Assembly (NCBI GenBank): GCA_934343915.1
Contig: CAKRIL010000013.1
Coordinates: 9,286 to 73,285, forward strand
DNA length: 64,000 nucleotides
Origin: an uncultured Lachnospiraceae bacterium
GTDB taxonomy: Bacteria; Bacillota; Clostridia; Lachnospirales; Lachnospiraceae
Reading direction: 5' to 3'
Of this stretch, positions 1 through 9,009 are shown in pieces. The stretch's first letter is position 1, and every line of letters begins with the position of its first letter. The notes beneath the pieces are model-generated. The model was not told the DNA's origin, made no database searches, and saw only the letters and a list, made by a program, of their open reading frames with translations. Made by a program: the position numbers and the translations under genes.

Positions 1-772
1 AAAGGATCTTAAAAGGCATGGAAATCGTCGTAGGCGGAAGCATCATCATACCCATGGACATGAGTGTGGATGCTACAACCATATCAATAACTATAAAAGG
101 TATGTAAATTACAAAACCAATTATAAAAGCTGTCCTTAATTCACTTGTTATGAAGCTCGGGATAAGTACGGATGTAGGAATATCATCCTGTGCCTGAACA
201 TCCTGTGTACCCGCAATCTCAAGAAACATCTTAAGATCCTTCTCTCTTGTCTGATTAAACATGAATTCTCTGACAGGAGCCATTCCGATCTCATATGCTT
301 CCTCAGATGTAATCTCACCTGCCGCAAGCGGTTTAACCGCATTCTGATACACCGAACTGAATGTAGGTGCCATAATGAAAAAAGTTAAAAATAATGCCAG
401 TCCGACAAGAATCTGATTAGGTGGAACCGTCTGTGTATTAAGTGCCGCTCTCGTAAAATGAAGAACAATAATGATTCTTGTGAAGGATGTAAGCATTATA
501 AGTATGGATGGTGCAAGCGAAATAACAGTAAGAAGAGCAAGCATCTGAAGGACACTTGCCATATTCTCATCGCCAGCCGCAACACCTATTGTAAGCAAAT
601 TATAATCCTTACTGCTTTCGGTGGTACTCTCGGTACTCAGTGTACCTGTCACATTCCCGCCCTCCGAAGCATATACCGGTCTTTCGGTACTCATGAACAG
701 GACAAGAAAAGTAATTGTGAAGAGCATAAGGAACCTAAAAGCGTTCTTCTTAAAATTCTTTCTAGTGTACAT
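1..772 (-). CDS. fliP: FliP, flagellar type III export gate protein (3' end cut by window edge)
   Basis: FliP is a core membrane subunit of the flagellar export gate (FliPQR). About 257 codons are visible from an ATG at 770-772; FliP is usually about 245-260 residues plus signal peptide, so only the last 20 or so residues are missing. The reading begins with a hydrophobic signal-like stretch, then a Ser/Thr-rich segment. The family signature follows, including SFTRIIIVLHFTR, the PPNQILVGLALFLTFF helix and the MGMMMLPPTTISMPFKIL region near the edge. The start lies 5 bases after the fliO stop, which fits the Firmicute order cheY-fliO-fliP. Partial at the C-terminus. Confidence 0.95.
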   Translation of the reverse strand, partial: MYTRKNFKKNAFRFLMLFTITFLVLFMSTERPVYASEGGNVTGTLSTESTTESSKDYNLLTIGVAAGDENMASVLQMLALLTVISLAPSILIMLTSFTRIIIVLHFTRAALNTQTVPPNQILVGLALFLTFFIMAPTFSSVYQNAVKPLAAGEITSEEAYEIGMAPVREFMFNQTREKDLKMFLEIAGTQDVQAQDDIPTSVLIPSFITSELRTAFIIGFVIYIPFIVIDMVVASTLMSMGMMMLPPTTISMPFKIL

Positions 773-777
773 ACTCT

Positions 778-1158
778 CTACCTGTCTTCCTGTCTGTTTT
801 CCTGTTCTTTTTTTCTAAATCGTCTAAGTATACTCTCAAAGTCAACGTTCGACTGACCTTTTTGTTCCTTAATTACCAGCTTATCGCTCTCAATCTCACC
901 TAAAAGAGTTACCGTGTCCTTGCACACAGCAACCGCAAAGTACTGCTCTCCGACACGAATAATCTGTATAAACTTATTCTGTGAAAGACGCATTGTGTCA
1001 AGAACCTGTATGTTGTCGCCCGATAACTGCCCCTTCTGATACTTTCCGACAAAGCATGTCATAAAATAAGTCAGAACAAGCACAAACACGAACAATACAG
1101 CAACCGTAATCAGTTGTACAATACCATTCACTCCCGTAAGAAGCATAAATGTCAGCAC
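778..1158 (-). CDS. fliO: FliO, flagellar export apparatus assembly protein
   Basis: A 126-residue protein with one membrane helix (about residues 12-34) and a small cytoplasmic domain containing QVLDTMRLSQNKFIQIIRVG. This layout is typical of FliO/FliZ, which helps assemble the FliP ring. The C-terminus is highly charged. The frame opens with GTG at 1156-1158 and overlaps the cheY stop by one base; its Shine-Dalgarno is weak, and an internal ATG four codons later is an alternative start. Identification rests on architecture and its position between cheY and fliP, because FliO sequences diverge strongly. Confidence 0.85.
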   Translation of the reverse strand: MLTFMLLTGVNGIVQLITVAVLFVFVLVLTYFMTCFVGKYQKGQLSGDNIQVLDTMRLSQNKFIQIIRVGEQYFAVAVCKDTVTLLGEIESDKLVIKEQKGQSNVDFESILRRFRKKEQENRQEDR

Positions 1159-1520
1159 TAACCTACTACCTTTCTTACTGCCTCTAATACACGATCCTGC
1201 TGGAATGGCTTAACAATAAAGTCCTTAGCTCCCGACTGGATTGAGTCAATAACCATTGCCTGCTGTCCCATTGCTGAGCACATGATAACTGCAGCTGATG
1301 AATCTGATGCCTTGATTGCCTTGAGAGCCTGAATTCCATCCATCTCAGGCATTGTGATATCCATAAGAACAAGATCCGGCTTAAGCTCTGAATACTTTTC
1401 AACAGCCTTAGCGCCGTTCTCAGCCTCACCTACCACATTGTAACCATTCTTTGTGAGGATGTCCTTGATCATCATTCTCATAAATGCTGCGTCATCGCAA
1501 ATTAATATATTCTTTCCCAT
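1158..1520 (-). CDS. cheY: CheY chemotaxis response regulator
   Basis: A single-domain receiver of 120 residues, the full CheY length with no output domain. The acidic pair D9-D10, phosphoacceptor D54 (in LVLMDITMP), S82 at the switch position and K104 (in IVKPF) are all present. Phospho-CheY binds the motor switch FliM/FliY to alter rotation. The ATG has AAGGAG six bases upstream. It sits directly after fliY, which carries CheC-type phosphatase motifs, so signal and signal-terminating enzyme are co-transcribed, as in Bacillus. Confidence 0.96.
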   Translation of the reverse strand: MGKNILICDDAAFMRMMIKDILTKNGYNVVGEAENGAKAVEKYSELKPDLVLMDITMPEMDGIQALKAIKASDSSAAVIMCSAMGQQAMVIDSIQSGAKDFIVKPFQQDRVLEAVRKVVG

Positions 1521-1612
1521 GATATTCTCCTTCTGGTAATATATATTCAGATTTCTGTTACCATTATACTATATAATTAACATTAATAAAATATCGTATT
1601 ATGTTATAAATG

Positions 1613-2839
1613 TCAATTAATAATTTCTGTAATCTTAATTCCAAAGCTCTCCTCGATTACGACGACCTCTCCCTTGGCTACATATTTGCCATTGACGAGA
1701 ACGTCTATCGGTTCACCTGCAATCTTGTTAAGCTCTACAATGGTACCCGGTGCAAAATCAAGAATCTCCTTGATTGACTTCTTGGTACGTCCAAGCTCTA
1801 CCGTAACCTCGAGAGGTACATCCATGATTAAATCAATATTCTCATGCTGACCTGACGAAGACATGTCTCCTGTGAATGGCTTAAATGAAGCCGGCTGTAC
1901 ATTAGGCATCGGCTGCGGCTGATAGCCTCCCATAAGCTGTGGCTGCGGATATGGCATTGCCGGCTGCATATATCCCGGCATCGGCTGAGCATATGGATTC
2001 ATCACAGGCTGCTGATATGCACTCATGTCAGGCATTGGCTGAGCTGGCATTGGCTGTGGTGCCGGTGCAGAAGCAGGTGCAGAAGCTGCCGGCTGTGACG
2101 CAGGTGCCGGCGATGCGGAGCTCGATGCACTGTCTGATGAGCTGCCCGACTTCATTCCGAATATCTCGTAAAGAGACTTAGCGAACTCGAATGGATACAG
2201 CTGCATTATCTCACTGTCTATCAGGTCGCCTATTAACATTTTAAATGAAACCTTAACGAACTTGGACTTGAGGAACTCAGGAAGTTTTCCCGTGTTCATG
2301 CTCTCATTAAGATCTACAAGTTCTGCTGTTGGCGGGCTTATATCAATCTTCTTGTTGAGCATTGACGACATGGATGTCGCCGCACTTCCCATCATCTGGT
2401 TCATTGCCTCTCCGATAGCGCTGAGATGAAGCTCTGTTATCGGCTCATCCGAGGCTACACCCGGACCACCCATCATAAGATCTGTTATAATCTTAACATC
2501 ATTTTCTTTTAATACAAGTACGTTGTTGCCGTCAAGACCGTCAACATACTTTATCTGGAGAAATACACATGGTCTGTCGTATGAATCTGCCAGCTCACCC
2601 CACTCAACATACGAAACATTCGGTGTGGTAATGGTAACTGTCTGATTAAGCAGCATACCAAGCGTTGTAGCCGCAGAACCCATACTGATATTGGAAATCT
2701 CTCCAATGGCATCCTTCTGTTCGTCAGTAAGGATTTTATCATCATCCGCAGATGCTGTGGCTGTCGCAGTCGAACTGTCGCCATTATCAACCCCGGCTAA
2801 TAATGCATTAATTTCATCCTGTGATAACATTCCGTCCAT
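1613..2839 (-). CDS. fliY: FliY, flagellar switch protein with CheC-like phosphatase domain
   Basis: Switch-complex component that joins a CheC-type CheY-P phosphatase domain to a C-terminal FliN/SpoA domain. Two phosphatase half-sites are visible, DAIGEISN near the N-terminus and SAIGEAMN further on. The SpoA domain near the C-terminus contains VTVELGRTKKSIKEIL. Between them is a long Pro/Gln/Met/Ala-rich linker of about 90 residues. The N-terminal MLSQDEINALL resembles the CheY-binding peptide of FliM. The longest frame opens at a GTG (2848), but AGAGGAG lies only one or two bases from it. The ATG at 2839 has eight-base spacing and gives 408 residues, so it was chosen. Confidence 0.94.
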   Translation of the reverse strand: MDGMLSQDEINALLAGVDNGDSSTATATASADDDKILTDEQKDAIGEISNISMGSAATTLGMLLNQTVTITTPNVSYVEWGELADSYDRPCVFLQIKYVDGLDGNNVLVLKENDVKIITDLMMGGPGVASDEPITELHLSAIGEAMNQMMGSAATSMSSMLNKKIDISPPTAELVDLNESMNTGKLPEFLKSKFVKVSFKMLIGDLIDSEIMQLYPFEFAKSLYEIFGMKSGSSSDSASSSASPAPASQPAASAPASAPAPQPMPAQPMPDMSAYQQPVMNPYAQPMPGYMQPAMPYPQPQLMGGYQPQPMPNVQPASFKPFTGDMSSSGQHENIDLIMDVPLEVTVELGRTKKSIKEILDFAPGTIVELNKIAGEPIDVLVNGKYVAKGEVVVIEESFGIKITEIIN

Positions 2840-2844
2840 TGTTC

Positions 2845-3825
2845 TCACTCCTCTTCTTTCAGTATTTGCGTTATTCTAACCGCATAATTGTCATTGGTAG
2901 AGCCGGGCATAGCTGCAAACTTCTTAATATTGCCCACATATACATCAAGTTCATCATCTATGCTTCTGTCGAGCTTAATGACATCACCAACATGAAGCTG
3001 TAAGAAATCATTAACAGATATTGAGCTGTTGCCTAAAACAGCCTTAACCGGTATCTGTGCCTTGGAAATAAGGCTCTCAATAGCATCATTATAGGACTTA
3101 TTATCCTTATCCTGCATAGTAGAGAACCAATACTTCGTATTAAGCTTGTCCATAACAGGCTCTAAAACGCCGAACGGAAGACAGACATTCATCAGTCCCT
3201 CAACATCACCTATTTTAACATTAATTGTGACAATTGCAATAGTTTCACTCGGTGAAATAATCTGTGCGAACTGTGAATTTGTCTCTATTCTCTCTAATCG
3301 TGGAGTAATGCTGACTACATTCTGCCATGGTTCCCTCAAAAGATTCACACATATTGTAAATATTCTTTCAAGGATTACCAGCTCTATCTCCGAGTAATCC
3401 CGCATCTTATCAAGCGGCTCTCCCTCACCGCCAAGCAGCCTGTCCACAATACAAAAAGCTAAGTTTCCTGATATTTCCATGACTGCCGAGCCTTCAAGAG
3501 GATCCATGTTGATAACACCTAAGAGCACCGGATTCGACAATGCGTTGGAAAACTCGGAGTATATTACCGACTCTGAGTTGATTACCTCCACCTGCACCGC
3601 TTTTCTAAGATATGCCGGAAGATTCGTTGAAAGAAGTCTTCCGTAGTGCTCGAATATGATTTCGAGTGTTCTTAAATGCTCCTTAGAGAACTTGGTAGGT
3701 CTCGCAAAATCGTAGTTCTTAACTTGTTTTTCGTCCTTATCTTTAATTTCTTCCACATCCAGCTCTCCACTATTGAGAGCCTTCAGCAGATTGTCTATTT
3801 CGCTCTGCGACAGGACTTCGCCCAT
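2845..3825 (-). CDS. fliM: FliM, flagellar motor switch protein
   Basis: C-ring protein of 326 residues, normal for FliM. The N-terminal peptide SQSEIDNLLKAL is the CheY-P binding motif. The CheC-like middle domain follows (NLPAYLRKAVQVEV, with GGEGEPL further on), and the C-terminal SpoA domain ends in VGNIKKFAAMPG. It receives the chemotaxis signal and sets rotation direction together with FliG and FliY. It lies between fliL and fliY in the standard Firmicute order and its stop precedes the fliY start closely, suggesting coupled translation. Confidence 0.97.
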   Translation of the reverse strand: MGEVLSQSEIDNLLKALNSGELDVEEIKDKDEKQVKNYDFARPTKFSKEHLRTLEIIFEHYGRLLSTNLPAYLRKAVQVEVINSESVIYSEFSNALSNPVLLGVINMDPLEGSAVMEISGNLAFCIVDRLLGGEGEPLDKMRDYSEIELVILERIFTICVNLLREPWQNVVSITPRLERIETNSQFAQIISPSETIAIVTINVKIGDVEGLMNVCLPFGVLEPVMDKLNTKYWFSTMQDKDNKSYNDAIESLISKAQIPVKAVLGNSSISVNDFLQLHVGDVIKLDRSIDDELDVYVGNIKKFAAMPGSTNDNYAVRITQILKEEE

Positions 3826-3856
3826 TCAAAGTCACCTGCCCTTCCTCTAGAATACA

Positions 3857-4378
3857 CTACTGTGTGATGAAACTTGTGAAACTTACATCATATATAAATG
3901 TAGAATCAAACAACTGCTGGAGTCTTCCGAGAACCTCTTTGCGGATCTCCTCCTTATTGTTGATTGCCTGATCCATTGTATACTGGGTAATAACCTCAAT
4001 CACAACACTGTCAATCTGGCTCATCGCTGAGCTTATTGTTGCCTGTTTAGTCTTGTAATCCTCATGTGACTTATTAAGAATAATGCTCATACCAAGAACA
4101 ATAACATGTGCCTTGCCGTCCTCACCCGTCTTAAGGTTCAAGGATGTTGTGGACTCACCGTTGAATGTAACGGCTACCTCCTCAAGCTTGGTAATGTCAA
4201 CTGTCTCCGGTTCATCCGAAGAACCGCTCACATCAAGGTCGATTATCTCGCATATCTTGTCAACGAGATTGCTTGTCTTGTTAATAGCCGGCATACATGT
4301 AAAAATAAGTAATGCCGAAAGCACTAAGTTCACTACTGCAAGCGCAAGTGTAATGATTTGTAACAGACTCTTTTTCAC
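3857..4378 (-). CDS. fliL: FliL, basal body-associated stator protein
   Basis: A 173-residue single-pass membrane protein. Residues about 6-28 form the helix, followed by an acidic linker and a periplasm-side domain ending in ELL-type helices and FDSTFIYDVSFTSFITQ, the usual FliL C-terminal pattern. FliL forms a ring around the stator and supports torque. The start is GTG, supported by AGGAGG eight bases upstream. It lies between motB and fliM, consistent with its role at the stator-switch interface. Sequence conservation in this family is low, so position adds much to the call. Confidence 0.9.
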   Translation of the reverse strand: MKKSLLQIITLALAVVNLVLSALLIFTCMPAINKTSNLVDKICEIIDLDVSGSSDEPETVDITKLEEVAVTFNGESTTSLNLKTGEDGKAHVIVLGMSIILNKSHEDYKTKQATISSAMSQIDSVVIEVITQYTMDQAINNKEEIRKEVLGRLQQLFDSTFIYDVSFTSFITQ

Positions 4379-4400
4379 TTTCTTTTCCTCCTGTATCTGT

Positions 4401-5207
4401 CTACTGATTGTAATCGCTTAAGCTGTTGTATATTCTGATTTCAACACGCCTGTTCTGTGCTCTTCCCTCAGCCGTCGAATTATCCGCGATTGGCTTATAC
4501 TCGCCAAAGCCGGAATGCATAAGATTGTTCGGTGATAAGCCGCATTCATTCACCAAATACTCATACACCGAAAGTGCACGGTATGTTGACAGCACCGCAT
4601 TGCTTGTAAAGAGCGGGTCACCTATTATCGGAACATTGTCCGTATGTCCGAGAATCTGAATCGTGTTGTCCGGATATTCCGCAAGAACCAGTGCAACCTG
4701 GGAAAGGAGCTCCTTCGCCTCCGGCTTAAGATCCGCCTTGGCAGAATCAAACAGGAGCGACCCCTTGAGCGTGAGCTGCACATAATGTGTGGTCGTTTGA
4801 ACCTCCACTGACGATACAATGTTCTTATCCTCGAGCTCTCTCTCTATATTCTCAGACATCTTGGTTGATTCCTTAAGCTGTTCCTTCTCGAGTTCAAGCT
4901 TAGCATATGTAACCGAATCGGATTCACCATCCTCATTCTTACCCAGCTCCGTGTAATACTCACTGAGCTGTGTCAGCTGGCTTGCACCGCTGGCAATCAG
5001 CACACCCTGTCCTATTCCCGTCTGCCCTCCGTTCAATATGGAAAAGCTCTGAGCCATGGACTGTGCTATCTGCTGGAACTTCTCAGCATCAACTGTCGAC
5101 GAAGCAAACAAAAGTACGAAGAAACATAGCAGCAGATTCATCAGGTCGGAAAAGGTATCTTTCCACCCATCGGTTTTTACCGGTGCTTCATCTTTCTTCT
5201 TTGCCAT
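4401..5207 (-). CDS. motB: MotB flagellar stator protein (OmpA-like)
   Basis: A 268-residue stator subunit. It has a short cytoplasmic N-terminus, one membrane helix with ion-binding D21 in TFSDLMNLLLCFFVLLF, and a linker. A C-terminal OmpA-like peptidoglycan-binding domain follows (ILGHTDNVPI, then GEYKPIADN and NRRVEIRI). The ATG overlaps the motA stop by one base, so the two subunits are translationally coupled. Which ion it uses (proton or sodium) cannot be settled by eye. Confidence 0.96.
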   Translation of the reverse strand: MAKKKDEAPVKTDGWKDTFSDLMNLLLCFFVLLFASSTVDAEKFQQIAQSMAQSFSILNGGQTGIGQGVLIASGASQLTQLSEYYTELGKNEDGESDSVTYAKLELEKEQLKESTKMSENIERELEDKNIVSSVEVQTTTHYVQLTLKGSLLFDSAKADLKPEAKELLSQVALVLAEYPDNTIQILGHTDNVPIIGDPLFTSNAVLSTYRALSVYEYLVNECGLSPNNLMHSGFGEYKPIADNSTAEGRAQNRRVEIRIYNSLSDYNQ

Positions 5208-6013
5208 TAAGCCTCACCTGCCTGTTCAGTTGTTCCCTCATCACCGCCGAACTTCTTTCTGTCAGCAGGTGAAAGGAATGATTTTAACTTCTCTTCAATA
5301 ACTCGAGGGTTCTCACCTGCCTGAATAGACAGAAGACCTTCTATCATAACCTCTTTAATGGTTACCTCAATCTCGTTGTTGGCACGCAGCTTGATTGCCA
5401 CAGGTGTTGCAAGCCAGTTGGCAAGAAGCGAGCCGTAGAATGTTGTTATGAGGGCGATAGCCATCGCAGGACCGATTGCTGACGGGTCACTCATGTTCTG
5501 GAGCATCTTGATAAGTCCGATAAGAGTACCGATCATTCCCCATGCAGGTCCCATACCTGCAAGGTTCTCCCAAAATCCATATACCTTCTTATGTCTTGCC
5601 TCAAGATTGGAAAGCTCAGTCTCAAGAATTGCCCTTACAAGGTCAGGCTCAGTACCATCGACAATGAGAAGAACTCCCTTCTTAAGGAAATCATCATCAA
5701 GTCCCTCGGCAGCTTCCTCGAGTGCGAGAAGTCCTTCCTTTCTTGCAAGATTGGATAATTCAATAATTTTCTTGATTGTGCCAGCGTGGTCAACCTTCTT
5801 ATCCTTGAGTGCAAGTCCGAAGCCCTTAAGCCCCTTCACATAATCCGGCATCTTATTCATCGTAAGACATGCACCGAACGCACCTCCGATAGTAATCGCA
5901 ATCGAACCCGGGTCAATGAAGCTTCCGATAACGCCGAAGCCATCACCTGATATAATTCCGTACATCGTGAATCCAAAACATAAAACCAAACCAATAATTG
6001 TAGCTAAATCCAC
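5207..6013 (-). CDS. motA: MotA flagellar stator protein
   Basis: A 268-residue four-helix stator subunit that couples ion flow to FliG movement. Visible motifs include the first helix DLATIIGLVLCFGFTMYGI, the cytoplasmic loop with conserved charges, the Pro-containing AGMGPAWGMIGTLIGLI helix and the C-terminal GENPRVIEEKLKSFL. The start is GTG with AGGTGA about six bases before it. motAB lies inside the main flagellar operon between swrD and fliL, a typical clostridial arrangement; Bacillus subtilis keeps motAB elsewhere. Confidence 0.96.
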   Translation of the reverse strand: MDLATIIGLVLCFGFTMYGIISGDGFGVIGSFIDPGSIAITIGGAFGACLTMNKMPDYVKGLKGFGLALKDKKVDHAGTIKKIIELSNLARKEGLLALEEAAEGLDDDFLKKGVLLIVDGTEPDLVRAILETELSNLEARHKKVYGFWENLAGMGPAWGMIGTLIGLIKMLQNMSDPSAIGPAMAIALITTFYGSLLANWLATPVAIKLRANNEIEVTIKEVMIEGLLSIQAGENPRVIEEKLKSFLSPADRKKFGGDEGTTEQAGEA

Positions 6014-6047
6014 CTTTATTCACCTGCCAGTCATTATTATTTGTATA

Positions 6048-6254
6048 TTAGGCCTCTTCCAAGGCTGTTCTTTCGATGTAAATTTTCCTCTTATAAGATA
6101 ATACTAAATTTTTTATTGCTTGTCTACTTTCTTTTACTATTAATTTTTTCCCGGTTGTGAGTGTCACCACCGTATCGGGAGTCTCCTCAATACTCTCAAT
6201 CAAATCACAGTTTACGGTAAAATTAATACCGTTCAATCTCGTCAAGTCAATCAT
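6048..6254 (-). CDS. swrD: SwrD/FlbD family flagellar protein
   Basis: A 68-residue protein of the FlbD/SwrD family, which in Bacillus raises flagellar torque and is needed for swarming. The N-terminal MIDLTRLNG and the VTLTTGKKLIVKES segment are characteristic. A longer frame runs to 6272, but ATG 6254 has AGGAGG six bases upstream and matches the family start. That ATG overlaps the stop of the upstream epimerase-like gene as ATGA, implying the epimerase-like gene is translated as part of the flagellar operon. Confidence 0.9.
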   Translation of the reverse strand: MIDLTRLNGINFTVNCDLIESIEETPDTVVTLTTGKKLIVKESRQAIKNLVLSYKRKIYIERTALEEA

Positions 6255-7150
6255 TCTCCCCCTCCTATCCACTCTCTGAAATTCATCCTTCTTATATCAC
6301 CGAGAAGCTTATCAAGCTTACCGCTGTCGAACACCGTGCTTCCCGACTCTATCTTGAGTGCGCTTCCAGGCCACGGAGTATACTCAATATCAACCCCATA
6401 TCTGTCCGCTGTAACCTGTGCCATCTCTTTAAGGCTGTAATCCTCACCGCCTATATTATATACATCATCAATACACATATCAGAAAAGCTTCCCGCAATA
6501 ATCGTCTCACATAAATCACCGATGTATGTGAGTGTTCTTCTCACTTCTCCGTCACCGTACAGCGAAATATTCGCACCTGATGCAGCCTTCCCTATGAAGA
6601 ATTCTGCAGTTCCGTAGGAACTGACTCCCTCAAGCAGACTTCCGTAAGGCACACATATTCTGAATATACAGTAGTGTATTCCGAACACATCATGGTACAT
6701 CTTAAGATACTGCTCACACGCGAACTTATTCACCGCATATACGGTCTTCATTTCCTTTTCGGAATCTTCCTTAAGAGGTTCGTCCTTGCCCTTATATACC
6801 AGTCTTGTTGACGGAAATACAAGCTTTGCGGTTGAATTCGCCCTTCGCATGGCATTAAGCAGATTCAAAAGTCCCAGCTCATTGACCTCAACAAAGCTTT
6901 CCGGCTCGTCAAATCCTGCATAAGTTCCGGTCCTTCCGGTAAAAATGATAACCGCGTCGACATCATACCTTACCGATGCCATCGACTCCTCACTCATAAT
7001 ATTAATAGGAGCATAGTCACAAAGTCCGTCCTTATGCAGCTCCTCCCTGTCATATAAATACATCTTTAACTCTGCATTGCTGTTCTTAATGCACTGTATA
7101 AGATTTCTTGCTATATAACTGTTTGCTCCGATAATAGTAACTGACTTCAT
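6251..7150 (-). CDS. NAD(P)-dependent epimerase/dehydratase-like protein inside the flagellar operon
   Basis: A 299-residue extended short-chain dehydrogenase-like protein, the fold used by nucleotide-sugar epimerases and dehydratases. The N-terminal strand VTIIGANSYIARN occupies the dinucleotide-binding position but is an atypical glycine motif. The catalytic YxxxK pair is visible in TVYAVNKFACE, with the upstream serine in VFPSTRLVYKG. RRTLTYIGDL and NIGGEDYSLKE are standard later motifs. ATG 7150 has GGAG six bases upstream; the longer frame starts with TTG and was rejected. It lies between flgE and swrD and overlaps swrD by four bases. The substrate is unknown. Supplying a sugar for flagellin or surface glycosylation is an inference from context. 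Confidence 0.85.
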   Translation of the reverse strand: MKSVTIIGANSYIARNLIQCIKNSNAELKMYLYDREELHKDGLCDYAPINIMSEESMASVRYDVDAVIIFTGRTGTYAGFDEPESFVEVNELGLLNLLNAMRRANSTAKLVFPSTRLVYKGKDEPLKEDSEKEMKTVYAVNKFACEQYLKMYHDVFGIHYCIFRICVPYGSLLEGVSSYGTAEFFIGKAASGANISLYGDGEVRRTLTYIGDLCETIIAGSFSDMCIDDVYNIGGEDYSLKEMAQVTADRYGVDIEYTPWPGSALKIESGSTVFDSGKLDKLLGDIRRMNFREWIGGGE

Positions 7151-7182
7151 AACCTGCTCCAAATTAATATTATTTAAAATAA

Positions 7183-8490
7183 TTATCTCTTAAGATTTAT
7201 AAGCTCCTCAAGCATTGTATCGGATACTGTAATGATACGTGAATTAGCCTGGAAACCTCTCTGTGTTGTAATCATATCGGTAAACTGTCCGGCAAGGTCA
7301 ACATTTGACATCTCGACATAACCCGGAGCAAATGAACCTCCGTCAGAGGTTACATCCTGTCCGATTCCATCGAACTCACCTGAGTTCATTGTTGCTGAGT
7401 ACAGGTTGGAACCTGCCTTCTCAAGACCTGCAAGGTTGGTGAAGGTCGCAACAACAATCTGTCCGAGTGTCTTGGATGCACCGTTGTCGTAGCTTGCAAT
7501 AATCTTACCGTCTGTCTGAATGCTTACGGATGTCATCTTACCTGCTGCAAGACCTGCATTCTGTCCGTCAGCATCACCCTTCTTAGGAACGAGCGATGTA
7601 TCCTTACCAAAGCATGTAACCTGAGAAATATCAACTGTAATGTTCTGGTCAAACGAATTGCCGAGACCTGTAACAGTGAGGGTGAGCGGGTTGCCTGTTG
7701 CAAGACTTCCATCTGCGCTGTTAAATTTAATGTTGGCATTGTTAATAACCGCCTGAAGCTGAGCATCGGTCAGTCCCATATCCGTTCCGTTACATGTCAT
7801 TGCCGTACATGTGATATTGTAGCTGTACGGATCCGCAGCATCCTGACTGATTGAGAGTGTTGCTCTGTACTCGTAGCCGAGATTGTCATAAAAGCTTACA
7901 TTGGTTGAGATTGTTCCGCCTGTGGTTGAGAAGCTCTCATCCTCTTTGTTGATATTACCTGTTATGGTTGCCTGTGTTGTCTGTGTCGGGTTAGTGTATG
8001 TATTGGCTGCCGTGTAGATTGAGAGCGGCTGAACCGTTGCTCTCTGAATATTGCCATTGGCATCAGGAAGCCATCCCATTACACTGTAACCAGCACTTGT
8101 AACAAGATTACCGGAGGCATCTGTTGTAAAGTTACCTGCTCTTGTAAAGAAATTCTGTGTACCATCGTTTACAATGAACATTGAATCTCCGTTAATCATA
8201 AGGTCGAACGGGTTGTTGGTTGCCTGTGAACCGCCTGAATCCGATACGGATGTGCTCATGGCTGCAACCTTGGAACCAAGACCTATCTGCATTGCGTTCG
8301 TACCGCCTCGTCCTGTTGAAGCGTTAGGACCTGACGCACTCTGTGTTGTCTGGTATAATACATCACTGAAGGATACGGACTGTGCCTTATATCCGACAGT
8401 ATTTACGTTGGCGATATTGTTACCAATAACGTCCATCTTGGTCTGATGTGTCTTAAGACCTGCCACACCAGAGAAAAGTGATCTCATCAT
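7183..8490 (-). CDS. flgE: FlgE, flagellar hook protein
   Basis: A 435-residue hook subunit. The N-terminus MRSLFSGVAGLKTHQTKMDV with GNNIANVNTVGYK is the rod/hook signature. The C-terminus ends in the conserved amphipathic helix (TQRGFQANSRIITVSD, then LEELINLKR). The central part is Thr/Asn/Gly-rich, as expected for the exposed D1-D2 domains. Two ATGs lie side by side; AGGAGG is ten bases before the first, which was kept. It follows flgD and the TIGR02530-type gene in the usual order. Confidence 0.96.
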   Translation of the reverse strand: MMRSLFSGVAGLKTHQTKMDVIGNNIANVNTVGYKAQSVSFSDVLYQTTQSASGPNASTGRGGTNAMQIGLGSKVAAMSTSVSDSGGSQATNNPFDLMINGDSMFIVNDGTQNFFTRAGNFTTDASGNLVTSAGYSVMGWLPDANGNIQRATVQPLSIYTAANTYTNPTQTTQATITGNINKEDESFSTTGGTISTNVSFYDNLGYEYRATLSISQDAADPYSYNITCTAMTCNGTDMGLTDAQLQAVINNANIKFNSADGSLATGNPLTLTVTGLGNSFDQNITVDISQVTCFGKDTSLVPKKGDADGQNAGLAAGKMTSVSIQTDGKIIASYDNGASKTLGQIVVATFTNLAGLEKAGSNLYSATMNSGEFDGIGQDVTSDGGSFAPGYVEMSNVDLAGQFTDMITTQRGFQANSRIITVSDTMLEELINLKR

Positions 8491-8569
8491 AGTAATTGTT
8501 CCTCCTGATTATGGAACCGTGTCGGGCTTCTCAATCATTCAAAGTCCTCGACCTCCTCATCGGTCCGGT

Positions 8570-8986
8570 CTATATTATCACTGCTCCATCAATATTAGTA
8601 TAGATATTGTCAGCATCACTGCTCTGTTCCATTGCTGTAATCACCGTATTGCTCTTGGTGTTTACAATGAAAGAAAGGCTGTCCATTATAACAAGTGATT
8701 CCCTGATGCCCTTATCAGATGCTTTCTTTGCTCCGTCCTGAAGTCTTGCCATCTGGTCGTCGGACAATGTTATATTTCTCTGCCTCAAGCGCTCACCGGC
8801 ATGCTTTGAAAATTTAAGACTGCCATCCGTGGTAGTGTCTTTACTATTCTGCCACTTCTGTCTTAACATATCCTCAAAGGATATTGTCTGTGAAGCAGCC
8901 GCATCCTTGCTTTCTTTCGTCTTTTGAATCAGATATTGACCCGTGATCTGTTCAATGGAGGAATAAACATTGTTTTTAATCTCCAT
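8570..8986 (-). CDS. Flagellar operon protein of the TIGR02530 type
   Basis: A 138-residue protein matching the small family found next to flgD and flgE in Firmicute flagellar operons. Recognisable pieces are FSKHAGERLRQRNITLSDDQ, a KKASDKGIRESLVI segment, the VNTKSNTVITAM strand and a terminal NIYTNIDGAVII. Its exact role is not established; the conserved position suggests a part in hook assembly. It lies between flgD and flgE with short gaps, so it is co-transcribed. Confidence 0.88.
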   Translation of the reverse strand: MEIKNNVYSSIEQITGQYLIQKTKESKDAAASQTISFEDMLRQKWQNSKDTTTDGSLKFSKHAGERLRQRNITLSDDQMARLQDGAKKASDKGIRESLVIMDSLSFIVNTKSNTVITAMEQSSDADNIYTNIDGAVII

Positions 8987-9009
8987 ATTCGCTCCTTTGC
9001 TTGAACCGC

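Noticed and set aside
458..856. Plus-strand open frame opposite fliP/fliO
   Set aside because: Antisense to well-supported flagellar genes, with no recognisable protein features.
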